Below are positions 18,830-28,997 of a stretch of 64,000 nt of DNA, in pieces (position 1 is the stretch's first letter; every line of letters begins with the position of its first letter). The notes below the pieces were generated by a model. The model had not been told where the DNA came from. It saw only the letters and a program-made list of their open reading frames with translations, and ran no database searches. Source of the DNA: Leptolyngbyaceae cyanobacterium clean351 (lineage in GTDB: Bacteria > Cyanobacteriota > Cyanobacteriia > DAIDHW01); the NCBI GenBank assembly GCA_027451865.1, contig DAIDHW010000001.1, positions 744,353 to 808,352 on the forward strand. Reading direction: 5' to 3'. A program made the translations under genes and the position numbers.

Positions 18830-18877
18830 GTTTCAATCCCTGAAAGGGCACTGAAAGGATTTAGGGATAATTGTTGG
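18830..18877 (-). repeat. Degenerate terminal repeat with internal duplication
   Basis: The leftmost repeat is 48 bases long. An extra CACTGAAAGGA after the first 19 bases contains a second copy of CTGAAAGG, and the 3' part has GGGATAATT in place of GGGGTAATT. Such decay is typical of the oldest, leader-distal repeat. The duplication alters the hairpin region, so Cas6 may not process this copy normally. Confidence 0.85.
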
Positions 18878-21800
18878 CCTTGAGGAGTGCCATCTAAGAG
18901 AACGCATTGTAGGTTTCAATCCCTGAAAGGGTTTAGGGGTAATTGTTGGATTCGGCGCCAGCAGGGCAGTATTTGGGGGGGAATCCATTTCAATCCCTGA
19001 AAGGGTTTAGGGGTAATTGTTGGGCCTTTTCCCCCGAGTACCCCTCCCCCGAAATTCTCGTTTCAATCCCTGAAAGGGTTTAGGGGTAATTGTTGGGGGT
19101 CCCGGCATTTATATTAAGCTTCGAATTGTCAGGTTTCAATCCCTGAAAGGGTTTAGGGGTAATTGTTGGGTTGGGTAAAGTCAGTAAAGGCGTCCTTGTA
19201 TCCGTTTCAATCCCTGAAAGGGTTTAGGGGTAATTGTTGGGCCGCCCCCACTGGAATTTTGCTGCTGGGAATTTGTTTCAATCCCTGAAAGGGTTTAGGG
19301 GTAATTGTTGGGGTTGGAAGCCTCATATGTATATAGATGTGCGAGGGGTTTCAATCCCTGAAAGGGTTTAGGGGTAATTGTTGGGCTAGCTCCAATTTAA
19401 GCTAAGATGGTGGTCGTTGTTTCAATCCCTGAAAGGGTTTAGGGGTAATTGTTGGGAGGGGGGAAGCTTTCCAAGGAATCCGTAAAGCTCAAGTTTCAAT
19501 CCCTGAAAGGGTTTAGGGGTAATTGTTGGGGGCTGGGCCACCAGGCTGCGGCGGTGGGTGATTGATAGGTTTCAATCCCTGAAAGGGTTTAGGGGTAATT
19601 GTTGGCCGGCTGATCGAGGGCTCGGTTCCCAGCTGGTTGCGGTTTCAATCCCTGAAAGGGTTTAGGGGTAATTGTTGGGGCCAAGTATCCAAAGCAGTGC
19701 AGTTTGATTACCTTGTTTCAATCCCTGAAAGGGTTTAGGGGTAATTGTTGGGGGGGCCTATCAGCGCGCGGCAACTAACAGTGGTACTGTTTCAATCCCT
19801 GAAAGGGTTTAGGGGTAATTGTTGGGGCCTTGTTGGCTGCAATCGGAGCGCAGACCAGCGGTTTCAATCCCTGAAAGGGTTTAGGGGTAATTGTTGGGGC
19901 TTAACCAGTACCAGGCGGATTCGGTTTGGGCAACGTTTCAATCCCTGAAAGGGTTTAGGGGTAATTGTTGGGTCTTTCTAAGGGCACTCAATCGCTGGAT
20001 CTGCCTGGTTTCAATCCCTGAAAGGGTTTAGGGGTAATTGTTGGGTGGGGATTGATATACGCGCTGAGAGCAAGTGCGATTGTTTCAATCCCTGAAAGGG
20101 TTTAGGGGTAATTGTTGGGCCAGGGGGTCTGGAAGCAAGGCTCCGGCAAATTATGGTTTCAATCCCTGAAAGGGTTTAGGGGTAATTGTTGGGCCCCCTG
20201 GCTCCATTGTGCCGTGCGGGGGGGGGGTTTCAATCCCTGAAAGGGTTTAGGGGTAATTGTTGGGAGGCGGTCTATGGGCTTGTTAGGCCGTGCGATTTGA
20301 GTTTCAATCCCTGAAAGGGTTTAGGGGTAATTGTTGGGGGGATTTTACAAAACTTTACAATAGCTGCTTGGCCCGTTTCAATCCCTGAAAGGGTTTAGGG
20401 GTAATTGTTGGGTGGTGTCGGCCAGAGCCCTAGCCCTAGCGTAGCTGAGTTTCAATCCCTGAAAGGGTTTAGGGGTAATTGTTGGGCTCCAATCGGGGGG
20501 CTTCCCATTCCCCGCTTCCGGTTTCAATCCCTGAAAGGGTTTAGGGGTAATTGTTGGGCCGGGATTTCCGGGACCCGTGGGCCCGTTCGATCCAGTTTCA
20601 ATCCCTGAAAGGGTTTAGGGGTAATTGTTGGGCCCCTGATAGCGAAGGGGGAAGCTGGCTAGGTAAGAGTTTCAATCCCTGAAAGGGTTTAGGGGTAATT
20701 GTTGGGGAAGCCTCCTGGGGGGGGCTTTTTTTTTGAGAGTATGTTTCAATCCCTGAAAGGGTTTAGGGGTAATTGTTGGGAGTAGTACGGTGCGGCCACC
20801 GCTACTGGCGCTGTACGTTTCAATCCCTGAAAGGGTTTAGGGGTAATTGTTGGGTTTGGGGATTTCCAGGTGCAGCTCATGGAAGTATTTGTTTCAATCC
20901 CTGAAAGGGTTTAGGGGTAATTGTTGGTAAGCGGAGAGCTCAAATTCTGGGATTTTCTCTTCGTTTCAATCCCTGAAAGGGTTTAGGGGTAATTGTTGGG
21001 CCGAATTGATTGTACCAGCAAACGCGTAATTTTTGTTTCAATCCCTGAAAGGGTTTAGGGGTAATTGTTGGGCCAGCTCCAAGGTACCTGGAAGCAAGGC
21101 TCGGGAAGTTTCAATCCCTGAAAGGGTTTAGGGGTAATTGTTGGGTAATCCCCTTCCCGGTACCGCTCAGCCAGCCCAGCCACCACAGGTTTCAATCCCT
21201 GAAAGGGTTTAGGGGTAATTGTTGGGCGATTCCCAACCCACAATTCAATCCGATCAGCCAAGTTTCAATCCCTGAAAGGGTTTAGGGGTAATTGTTGGGA
21301 CTGAGGCCCCAGCGATTGGCGTAAGTGGTCAGCCGTTTCAATCCCTGAAAGGGTTTAGGGGTAATTGTTGGGCCTGAATTCGGAGTCGCTCTTCCCAGGC
21401 AGCCAGGGTTTCAATCCCTGAAAGGGTTTAGGGGTAATTGTTGGGTCAATCCCCTAGTACAGCAGCAATCCCTTCCGGCAGTTTCAATCCCTGAAAGGGT
21501 TTAGGGGTAATTGTTGGGATTTGCGGCTGCCGGCATAACAGTATAGGGGGAGGTTTCAATCCCTGAAAGGGTTTAGGGGTAATTGTTGGGGGCGCTTCCC
21601 CCGCCAGGCTACCTATAATATTTGTGTTTCAATCCCTGAAAGGGTTTAGGGGTAATTGTTGGTATCTCTCCGGAGCCTTGTCCGGACTAATCGGCCTGTT
21701 TCAATCCCTGAAAGGGTTTAGGGGTAATTGTTGGGGCGGCAATCCCGCGGTGCCTGGATTCTCTCCCCCAGTTTCAATCCCTGAAAGGGTTTAGGGGTAA

Positions 21801-24800
21801 TTGTTGGGCTGAATCGGAAAAATCTTTATTTCCCCAGCCTCCTCGTTTCAATCCCTGAAAGGGTTTAGGGGTAATTGTTGGGCAATCTGGCTTGCCTTTT
21901 TGCTTGATAGGCGTAAATGTTTCAATCCCTGAAAGGGTTTAGGGGTAATTGTTGGGGGAGCCACGGGATGTAATCCAGGGCTTAGAGGCCGTATTTCAAT
22001 CCCTGAAAGGGTTTAGGGGTAATTGTTGGGAGATTGGGGTGTAGGGTGTCGCCATTCAAAAATTTATTTCAATCCCTGAAAGGGTTTAGGGGTAATTGTT
22101 GGGCTTTACAGGAAGTTAATCGCGGTGCCACCGTACCGATTTCAATCCCTGAAAGGGTTTAGGGGTAATTGTTGGGTCCCCCCGCACATCTATATAAAGG
22201 ACTCTCAAAATATTTCAATCCCTGAAAGGGTTTAGGGGTAATTGTTGGGCTTGAAATCGATTCAAATCCGTCGGCATGGAGCCAAATTTCAATCCCTGAA
22301 AGGGTTTGGGGGTAATTGTTGGGGAAGTTAGAGGATTGGGAAGCCTTTTTAGAGACCGAGTTTCAATCCCTGAAAGGGTTTGGGGGTAATTGTTGGGAAC
22401 ACTAGGGCCGCCTCGGCATTAAGAGCATTTCGGTTTCAATCCCTGAAAGGGTTTGGGGGTAATTGTTGGGGAGAGATGAGAAAGGCGCCTTTTGTCGCGC
22501 GAAAGGTTTCAATCCCTGAAAGGGTTTGGGGGTAATTGTTGGGTTTTCTTTTCTTTTCCGTATATACGTTTTCCGTAAAGTTTCAATCCCTGAAAGGGTT
22601 TGGGGGTAATTGTTGGGTTCTGCCGCTAAGCGGTAAAGGAGAGAAAAGTGAAGTTTCAATCCCTGAAAGGGTTTGGGGGTAATTGTTGGGGCTAAAGCTA
22701 CCTAAGGAAGAAAAGTTAAACATTTCTCGTTTCAATCCCTGAAAGGGTTTGGGGGTAATTGTTGGGTCACCCTCTTCCCTGTAGTCAAGCGGCATGATTT
22801 GTTTCAATCCCTGAAAGGGTTTGGGGGTAATTGTTGGGACAACCCTTCAGCAGGACAGGCAAATGCAAATGGTGTTTCAATCCCTGAAAGGGTTTGGGGG
22901 TAATTGTTGGGCACACCACCACCACACCACCGGTCACCCACCAGGGGTTTCAATCCCTGAAAGGGTTTGGGGGTAATTGTTGGGGATTCAGAAATCTCCC
23001 GAAAGGGGAGATAGGTTGGTTTCAATCCCTGAAAGGGTTTGGGGGTAATTGTTGGGCGCAACCAATGGTTGGAGCTCGTCTTCCCTTCTCAGTTTCAATC
23101 CCTGAAAGGGTTTGGGGGTAATTGTTGGGCAGACCCGGGAGAGGTCTCCCGAATCTCGATCTCGAGTTTCAATCCCTGAAAGGGTTTGGGGGTAATTGTT
23201 GGGGTTTTAACCCAAACCTCAACCTTCTTGACCACTTTGGTTTCAATCCCTGAAAGGGTTTGGGGGTAATTGTTGGGCGGGAAAGGGCAACTTTATGTCC
23301 AAAGTCCGCTATGTTTCAATCCCTGAAAGGGTTTGGGGGTAATTGTTGGGGTTCCAACACCGCCTTAAGGGTGAGGTCCTCTGCCGTTTCAATCCCTGAA
23401 AGGGTTTGGGGGTAATTGTTGGGGGGGAGATTCACACCCCTGGACAAATAGCCGTTTTGCCCGTTTCAATCCCTGAAAGGGTTTGGGGGTAATTGTTGGG
23501 GTTAGTAAAAAACTACGGGTTCTCGGCCACGTGTACGTTTCAATCCCTGAAAGGGTTTGGGGGTAATTGTTGGGCGGGAAAGGATTACCTCGGAACGGGT
23601 GAGGTCTGTGTTTCAATCCCTGAAAGGGTTTGGGGGTAATTGTTGGGGAGGAAGCGCCGCCAGAGGCTGCCCCTTTAGAAGGTTTCAATCCCTGAAAGGG
23701 TTTGGGGGTAATTGTTGGGTGGCAAGGTTGTTACCCTTAAGCCAATCCTTTATCGGTTTCAATCCCTGAAAGGGTTTGGGGGTAATTGTTGGGGTTTTGA
23801 GACGGAAATTACCCGCGACATCCAAGAAGGTTTCAATCCCTGAAAGGGTTTGGGGGTAATTGTTGGGTTTTTAGGATTTCTGAATAATCCAGGGAATCCC
23901 CTTGTTTCAATCCCTGAAAGGGTTTGGGGGTAATTGTTGGGTCCAAGGGCTCATAGGTTTAGGCTCCCATCCGGGTTGTTTCAATCCCTGAAAGGGTTTG
24001 GGGGTAATTGTTGGGCAGCGCATATACCAAGGTGCTGGCGTCTGCTAAGGCGTTTCAATCCCTGAAAGGGTTTGGGGGTAATTGTTGGGGGGGCGGACAA
24101 GCCGCCCCGTGGTTCTTAGAAAGGGTTTCAATCCCTGAAAGGGTTTGGGGGTAATTGTTGGGGCAACGCCGGTAAAGGGGCTCAAAATGGCCATCATTCC
24201 GTTTCAATCCCTGAAAGGGTTTGGGGGTAATTGTTGGGCTAGGGCAAAGTACCAACCACCCTTCCGGGTGGTCTGTTTCAATCCCTGAAAGGGTTTGGGG
24301 GTAATTGTTGGGGTACCTCGGTGATGTTACCCGGTTTCCCGGGTAGTGTGTTTCAATCCCTGAAAGGGTTTGGGGGTAATTGTTGGGTTGTTCCCCGCCT
24401 AGCTCAGCAGCAAGGAATTCGGCGTTTCAATCCCTGAAAGGGTTTGGGGGTAATTGTTGGGCTCTCCCTTCGCCGCCTAGCGGCTTGCTTATCGATGTTT
24501 CAATCCCTGAAAGGGTTTGGGGGTAATTGTTGGGGGACCACAGGGTCTTGGGTTCTTGGCCCTTAGCCCGTTTCAATCCCTGAAAGGGTTTGGGGGTAAT
24601 TGTTGGGGGCGTAATTGAGCAAGCTCTACCCCGTACTGGTTTGCGTTTCAATCCCTGAAAGGGTTTGGGGGTAATTGTTGGGCGTAGCAAGGAGACATCT
24701 ACTTCGTAGAGGGTTGCGTTTCAATCCCTGAAAGGGTTTGGGGGTAATTGTTGGGCCGGTCTGCCTCGTACTTGGCGATTACTTCGCGGTTTCAATCCCT

Positions 24801-24826
24801 GAAAGGGTTTGGGGGTAATTGTTGGG

Positions 24827-24857
24827 AAAAAAGAGGCCAGCCCCCCGGCTAGCCTCT
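24827..24857 (-). terminator. Intrinsic terminator carried inside a spacer
   Basis: Read on the transcribed (minus) strand, the spacer holds AGAGGC-T-AGCC, a GGGG loop and GGCT-G-GCCTCT, an 11-pair stem including one G-U wobble, followed at once by a run of T (24831-24827). This is a textbook rho-independent terminator in the direction of array transcription. It is the 16th spacer from the leader, so it could limit transcription of the 81 spacers beyond it. Confidence 0.7.
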
Positions 24858-25999
24858 AGAAAGTTTCAATCCCTGAAAGGGTTTGGGGGTAATTGTTGGG
24901 CTATTGCAAAAAAAATTACGCGTACAAAATATCCAGTTTCAATCCCTGAAAGGGTTTGGGGGTAATTGTTGGGCCTTTACCGGCATTTACCGGCTATTAT
25001 TTTACAGCGTTTCAATCCCTGAAAGGGTTTGGGGGTAATTGTTGGGACCAACCCTCAAACCTCTGCGAGAGCGTAGCCTTGCGTTTCAATCCCTGAAAGG
25101 GTTTGGGGGTAATTGTTGGGGCTGAGAGCCAGGGTTTCCGGTTTCCCGGTGCCCGTTTCAATCCCTGAAAGGGTTTGGGGGTAATTGTTGGGGTGGCCTG
25201 GCCATCTAGAATCAGGCTCTACACTCTCCGTTTCAATCCCTGAAAGGGTTTGGGGGTAATTGTTGGGCCCCACTTCTCTACCGGAGGTAGTATTGGAGGA
25301 GGTTTCAATCCCTGAAAGGGTTTGGGGGTAATTGTTGGGCCGGCGTTGCCGGCATAAAAACTACAGAATTTACAGCGTTTCAATCCCTGAAAGGGTTTGG
25401 GGGTAATTGTTGGGGGGGATTATTTACATGGTTGCGCCTACTATCAGCAAGTTTCAATCCCTGAAAGGGTTTGGGGGTAATTGTTGGGCGGCAGCCGAGT
25501 AGGGCTTACCCCTATTCGCTGTTGTTTCAATCCCTGAAAGGGTTTGGGGGTAATTGTTGGGTTTCATCCTGTTTTTCTCCTTTAATTACACTAACCGTTT
25601 CAATCCCTGAAAGGGTTTGGGGGTAATTGTTGGGAAACCGTTGTTAAGTTAGTAGGAAAACTACTGTGGTTTCAATCCCTGAAAGGGTTTGGGGGTAATT
25701 GTTGGGCTATAGGACTTCCACTTCCCATCCCAAGAACGGCAGTTTCAATCCCTGAAAGGGTTTGGGGGTAATTGTTGGGTTAAAAAATAGGCTCGCTAAC
25801 CCCGCCGGAAAATTCGTTTCAATCCCTGAAAGGGTTTGGGGGTAATTGTTGGGCCGGTGGGGAGTCCTTTACACCCTTTTTGATGGCGTTTCAATCCCTG
25901 AAAGGGTTTGGGGGTAATTGTTGGGGATCAAACTGTAGGGGTAATAAAAGCGGCTAAAAAAGTTTCAATCCCTGAAAGGGTTTGGGGGTAATTGTTGGG

Positions 26000-26248
26000 A
26001 GCGGGCGCCTGAAAGACGGACTGTATTTAGATTTCAAGGTGCAGTTGCGCGGAACACCGTCATCATAACATTTTTGGATGCGGTCTTGGGCATTGCGCAC
26101 GATCTGGATTGACCTGAAGTAATGAGCTGGACAGGATTGGTGCGGCTGCGCGAGTGCGGCATGGGCGTTATAGGCTGAAGTGACGATCAGGAAAGACTTC
26201 CGGCCCGCTGCCGAAGACCAAGCATAAAAACACCTACCCATCCGCGCC
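26000..26248 (-). promoter_or_regulatory. CRISPR leader with extended -10 promoter
   Basis: The 249 bases between the cas2 stop and the newest repeat have no convincing gene and are in the expected place for the leader. On the minus strand an extended -10 element TGTTATGAT occurs (26070-26062) and would start transcription about 55 bases before the first repeat. I see no good -35 match and no clear boxA antitermination site. The leader should also be the Cas1-Cas2 integration site. Confidence 0.6.
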
Positions 26249-26253
26249 CTAGG
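26235..26253. repeat. Left copy of a 19-base repeat bracketing the cas genes
   Basis: TACCCATCCGCGCCCTAGG spans the stop codon of cas2. It recurs in direct orientation at 37245-37263 with one mismatch, just past the WYL regulator, so the two copies enclose the cas operon and its regulator. It may be a trace of how the block was inserted, or chance. Confidence 0.35.
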
Positions 26254-26521
26254 CAAAAAAGACTGTTTCATCTCGTACTGCCGTGCCTCCAATCCGTTCA
26301 ACCTTCGCCTGACAACAGGCACAAAGGAAATAAAACCGGACACTATCTTGCTCAGGCTTAATGAGGGCGCCCAAGCGGGATCTCAGCTTAGCGTATTGTG
26401 TCTCAGTTAAATCACACTCGAACACACTGTACTGCATCCACTGACCGTAAGACTTGAGAATATTATGGATTTTAGTACGGCGTTTGTCTTCGACGATATC
26501 ATAACTAATGACCACCTGCAT
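26249..26521 (-). CDS. cas2: CRISPR-associated endonuclease Cas2
   Basis: This 90-residue protein starts MQVVISYDIVEDKRRTKIH, with the Cas2 ferredoxin-like strand and conserved Asp at residue 8, then SYGQWMQYSVFECDL and SVRFYFLCACC. Cas2 dimers bridge Cas1 in the spacer-integration complex. It is the last gene of the cas operon, four bases after the cas1 stop, and borders the leader. Confidence 0.95.
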   Translation of the reverse strand: MQVVISYDIVEDKRRTKIHNILKSYGQWMQYSVFECDLTETQYAKLRSRLGALIKPEQDSVRFYFLCACCQAKVERIGGTAVRDETVFFA

Positions 26522-26525
26522 CAGC

Positions 26526-27530
26526 TTATTTGAGTACTAAGGGTGGATATTGGTCAATTTCGTGCATCAAGTACTTTGCTAGCAGCCGAGCCTGAATCTC
26601 AAAGGACTCTTGATAGGTGCACTGGGTTTGCATCACGGGATGCTTGAACTTTGACTGTTTTTTTAGCTCATAGGATCTTAAAAAAGTACGGATTCCTTCT
26701 GATGTGAGTGAAACCGCACCGCTTAATGGTTCAGTTGTAAAATCAGCGGGGACGATCGCCCGTTTATTTATACTGCTCAGTACTACGGCATCTACCACAA
26801 GGGGGCGAAATTCCTCCATCAAATCTAGCGCTAGAGATGCGCGACCATAACGCTGAGTATGGAGGTAGCCAAGATACGGGTCAAAGCCGACTAGATTCAA
26901 AGCGCTTTGAACATCATGGCGCAGGAGGGCATAGCCTAGGCTGAGGAGGGAATTCACCGGATCAGTAGGTGGGCGGCGTCTGCGGGCATCAAACTGAAAG
27001 CCATCAGCACGAATTAGGCTCGCAAAACTGCCGAAGTAGGCTGCACTACCCGCCCCCTCTAGGCCACGCAGGGAATCAATCTCTGTGCTAGTGTCAATGG
27101 GGGCAATTGCCTGCTCTAACCGAGATATCGCCTGATGTAGATCCAGGTCGGTTATTTCCCGTTGGGCTCGCAGGAGGCTGTGGCGATAGTTCTTGAGTTT
27201 GCCACGCACAAATCCGCGCACCACATGAGATGCTTGCATGGAAGGGGCCATGGCTTGCCACTGAGCACCACGTACAAAAATATTTTTGTTTAACTCTGGT
27301 TCAAGTCGTCCTAGATAACGCCCTGTCCAGGTGAGAAAGCTCAGGGGAATACGACGCTCTAGGAGCTCCATAACAACAGCGGGGGAAACCGTGGCGCGTC
27401 CCATAACGACTACCCCATCTATTTTGATCAGTGGGACATCCAGGAGCGTCTGTTTGTTGGCCCGTACCGTCAAGCGTTCATCGGTCTTGCCAATAAAGGC
27501 ATCTTCTTGAGTGATATATAGGGTGCCCAT
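26526..27530 (-). CDS. cas1: CRISPR-associated integrase Cas1
   Basis: This 334-residue Cas1 has the N-terminal beta domain (MGTLYITQEDAFIGKTDERL), the linker RRIPLSFLTWTGRYLGRL, the LEGAGSAAYFGSF motif with the first metal-binding Glu near residue 160, and RYGRASLALDLMEEFRPLVVD with the last active-site residues. With Cas2 it integrates new spacers next to the leader. The ATG has a pyrimidine-rich upstream region with no clear ribosome binding site, so coupling to cas4 or leaderless-type initiation is possible. Confidence 0.96.
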   Translation of the reverse strand: MGTLYITQEDAFIGKTDERLTVRANKQTLLDVPLIKIDGVVVMGRATVSPAVVMELLERRIPLSFLTWTGRYLGRLEPELNKNIFVRGAQWQAMAPSMQASHVVRGFVRGKLKNYRHSLLRAQREITDLDLHQAISRLEQAIAPIDTSTEIDSLRGLEGAGSAAYFGSFASLIRADGFQFDARRRRPPTDPVNSLLSLGYALLRHDVQSALNLVGFDPYLGYLHTQRYGRASLALDLMEEFRPLVVDAVVLSSINKRAIVPADFTTEPLSGAVSLTSEGIRTFLRSYELKKQSKFKHPVMQTQCTYQESFEIQARLLAKYLMHEIDQYPPLVLK

Positions 27531-27586
27531 GGGGAGGATGAGGGAAGTGAGCTTTAATTTGTCCTACAAATCCTAGATGTCTGGTA

Positions 27587-28174
27587 CTAAATAGCTTCTA
27601 GATAACGCTTCATCTTCTCGGTAGCTTTGGGGAGGCACTGTTCATAGAGGCTACAGCCTTTACACCGGGGGCCGTAAATCGCAGGGGGCATTTTGCCGGT
27701 GTTGAGGATCTCCGTGATGGCAGCAATGGCCTCGATTGTCATTTGCCGTAGGGTGGCTGAAAGCTCTATGGGTTGACGCTGATGGGTTTGAGCATAGTAA
27801 ACATAACCGACCGGAACTGGGCTGCCGATCATTTCCTCCAGGCAAAGCGCCTGGGCACACACCTGCAAGGCATCATTATCAAACTCACCCCGTTTGCCTC
27901 GCTTGTACTCCACGGGCACCCAATGACCGTCGGTTTCTTCAATCAAGTCCGCCTTACCGATCAGTCTATAGCGCTCTGACTTGAGCCAGATGGCTCGGAT
28001 CTGCCAGGTCTCTTCCCGGTGACCCTCCCCTAGGGTGTGCACTCGCTCGTGGAGACTAGCCCCTTCGATAGTGTACTGATTATCCACAAAGCCATCTAAG
28101 CAAAACATGCGCCAGCAGCGATGGGGACAGTAGGCATATTGGTTAAGAGCAGCGATCGGAATGAGGTCATCCAT
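27587..28174 (-). CDS. cas4: Cas4 iron-sulfur nuclease
   Basis: This 195-residue RecB-family protein has an N-terminal cysteine in YAYCPHRCW, the nuclease motif VEYKRGKRG near residue 110, and the C-terminal cluster CKGCSLYEQC, which binds a 4Fe-4S cluster. Cas4 trims prespacers and checks the PAM before integration. The ATG at 28174 is chosen over an upstream one at 28237 because AGGAGG lies six to seven bases before it. It overlaps the end of cas6 by eight bases. Confidence 0.94.
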   Translation of the reverse strand: MDDLIPIAALNQYAYCPHRCWRMFCLDGFVDNQYTIEGASLHERVHTLGEGHREETWQIRAIWLKSERYRLIGKADLIEETDGHWVPVEYKRGKRGEFDNDALQVCAQALCLEEMIGSPVPVGYVYYAQTHQRQPIELSATLRQMTIEAIAAITEILNTGKMPPAIYGPRCKGCSLYEQCLPKATEKMKRYLEAI

Positions 28175-28997
28175 ATATCCTCCTAACCATCCCCATCCCC
28201 ATGGGTGTTTTCCTACCAACCCCCGCATAGAGGGCAAAATCTGCTAGGGTGTTTAGCTGCTTGATGACGGTGGGGTCTACGGGGTCTTCATCTCCTAGGA
28301 TGTGATAAGTAATCGTCCCCACACAACCGGCCCACTTGGATTTAGAGTCATTAGCAAGTTGGGTAAACAGGTCAAAACGACTACTAAATAACCATTGGCT
28401 CAGGGTCTCGGGAAACGGGATCCCACTGTAGTGATTCCAGCGTTTTAGCAAACTGTTGAATACACACTCGCGCGTGGGCAGCGCCGAGTCGTGCCGGCCC
28501 TGGCGGAAGGTGGCGGGAGTATAAAACCTCAAGGTTAAAGAGTGACAATTATCGGAGGCTTGGTCATACAAGTCCTTGTAGGAACAGTAATTAGCCCAGG
28601 GCTGGGTTGATTGGGCTGTACCTAAAACACTGGTGATGTGGAGGTCAGCAGGACCGAGATGCCAGGGGTGTCCAGGGTTAAGCTGCAACCAGAGGGGTGT
28701 CAGGTGCCTGAACAGGGTCTCATCTAGTAAAGATATCCGCCACCAACAGGGGGTCTGGGGTGGGATCGGCTGCTTGTATTCCCATTGGAGGGTGTGGCCT
28801 GGGGGAGTATAGTCACTCCTTTGTAAGGGGCTGATTGTAAAGGCTTTCTCAGTAGTTTGTTCATGGAGTTGATTGCCTAAGTTCTGATCTACTGAGCTCA
28901 CCAGGGTCAAAAACAGAGCATGGAGGTGTTTACCAGTTAAGTAGCCTGGCTGGATCGTGGTTGCCGGTAAGAGGTTAAGGACTAGGGTGTGGGGCAT
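28167..28997 (-). CDS. cas6: CRISPR RNA endonuclease Cas6
   Basis: This 276-residue protein ends in LADFALYAGVGRKTPMGMGM, the glycine-rich RNA-binding loop of Cas6, and has two RAMP-like halves. It should cut each repeat on the 3' side of the CCCT/AGGG hairpin and leave the eight-base handle ATTGAAAC. It lies 129 bases after cas3, a gap with no gene that could hold a second promoter for cas6-cas4-cas1-cas2; its stop overlaps cas4. Confidence 0.93.
   Translation of the reverse strand: MPHTLVLNLLPATTIQPGYLTGKHLHALFLTLVSSVDQNLGNQLHEQTTEKAFTISPLQRSDYTPPGHTLQWEYKQPIPPQTPCWWRISLLDETLFRHLTPLWLQLNPGHPWHLGPADLHITSVLGTAQSTQPWANYCSYKDLYDQASDNCHSLTLRFYTPATFRQGRHDSALPTRECVFNSLLKRWNHYSGIPFPETLSQWLFSSRFDLFTQLANDSKSKWAGCVGTITYHILGDEDPVDPTVIKQLNTLADFALYAGVGRKTPMGMGMVRRIYG

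Larger units (their letters stand above)
18830..25999 (-). CRISPR. CRISPR array of 98 repeats and 97 spacers
   Basis: I count 98 repeats with a period of about 73 bases. On the plus strand each starts GTTTCAATCC and ends GTAATTGTTGG, 37 bases, nearly always followed by a G (38). Spacers are mostly 33-38 bases. The reverse strand is the transcribed one: it puts a CCCT-TTC-AGGG hairpin before the 8-base handle ATTGAAAC, as expected for Cas6 processing, and places the leader next to cas2. The right end is therefore the newest. Repeats 1-47 (18830-22212) have TTTAGGGG and repeats 48-98 (22286-25962) have TTTGGGGG; repeats 44-48 and repeat 3 start ATTTC instead of GTTTC. The leftmost repeat is degenerate, as usual for a trailer end. 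Confidence 0.98.

Noticed and set aside
20413-20448. Self-targeting spacer against the exporter gene near 1110
   Set aside because: Only about a dozen bases (CCCTAGCCCTAG) match and the rest differs; CTAG-rich DNA gives such matches often.
18913-25999. Many open frames across the array that translate to repeated peptides such as PTITPKPFQGLK or FQSLKGFRGNCW
   Set aside because: They are the CRISPR repeat read in different frames; start sites, codon use and length follow the repeat period.
25954-26343. A 129-residue minus-strand frame covering the leader and the end of cas2
   Set aside because: It overlaps cas2 out of frame and runs into the first repeat (ending in PTITPKPFQGLK). The composition is not protein-like. 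I treat the region as leader.
28175-28237. Longer cas4 with 21 extra N-terminal residues
   Set aside because: The extra part lies inside cas6 in another frame, and AGGAGG is placed right for the inner ATG at 28174.
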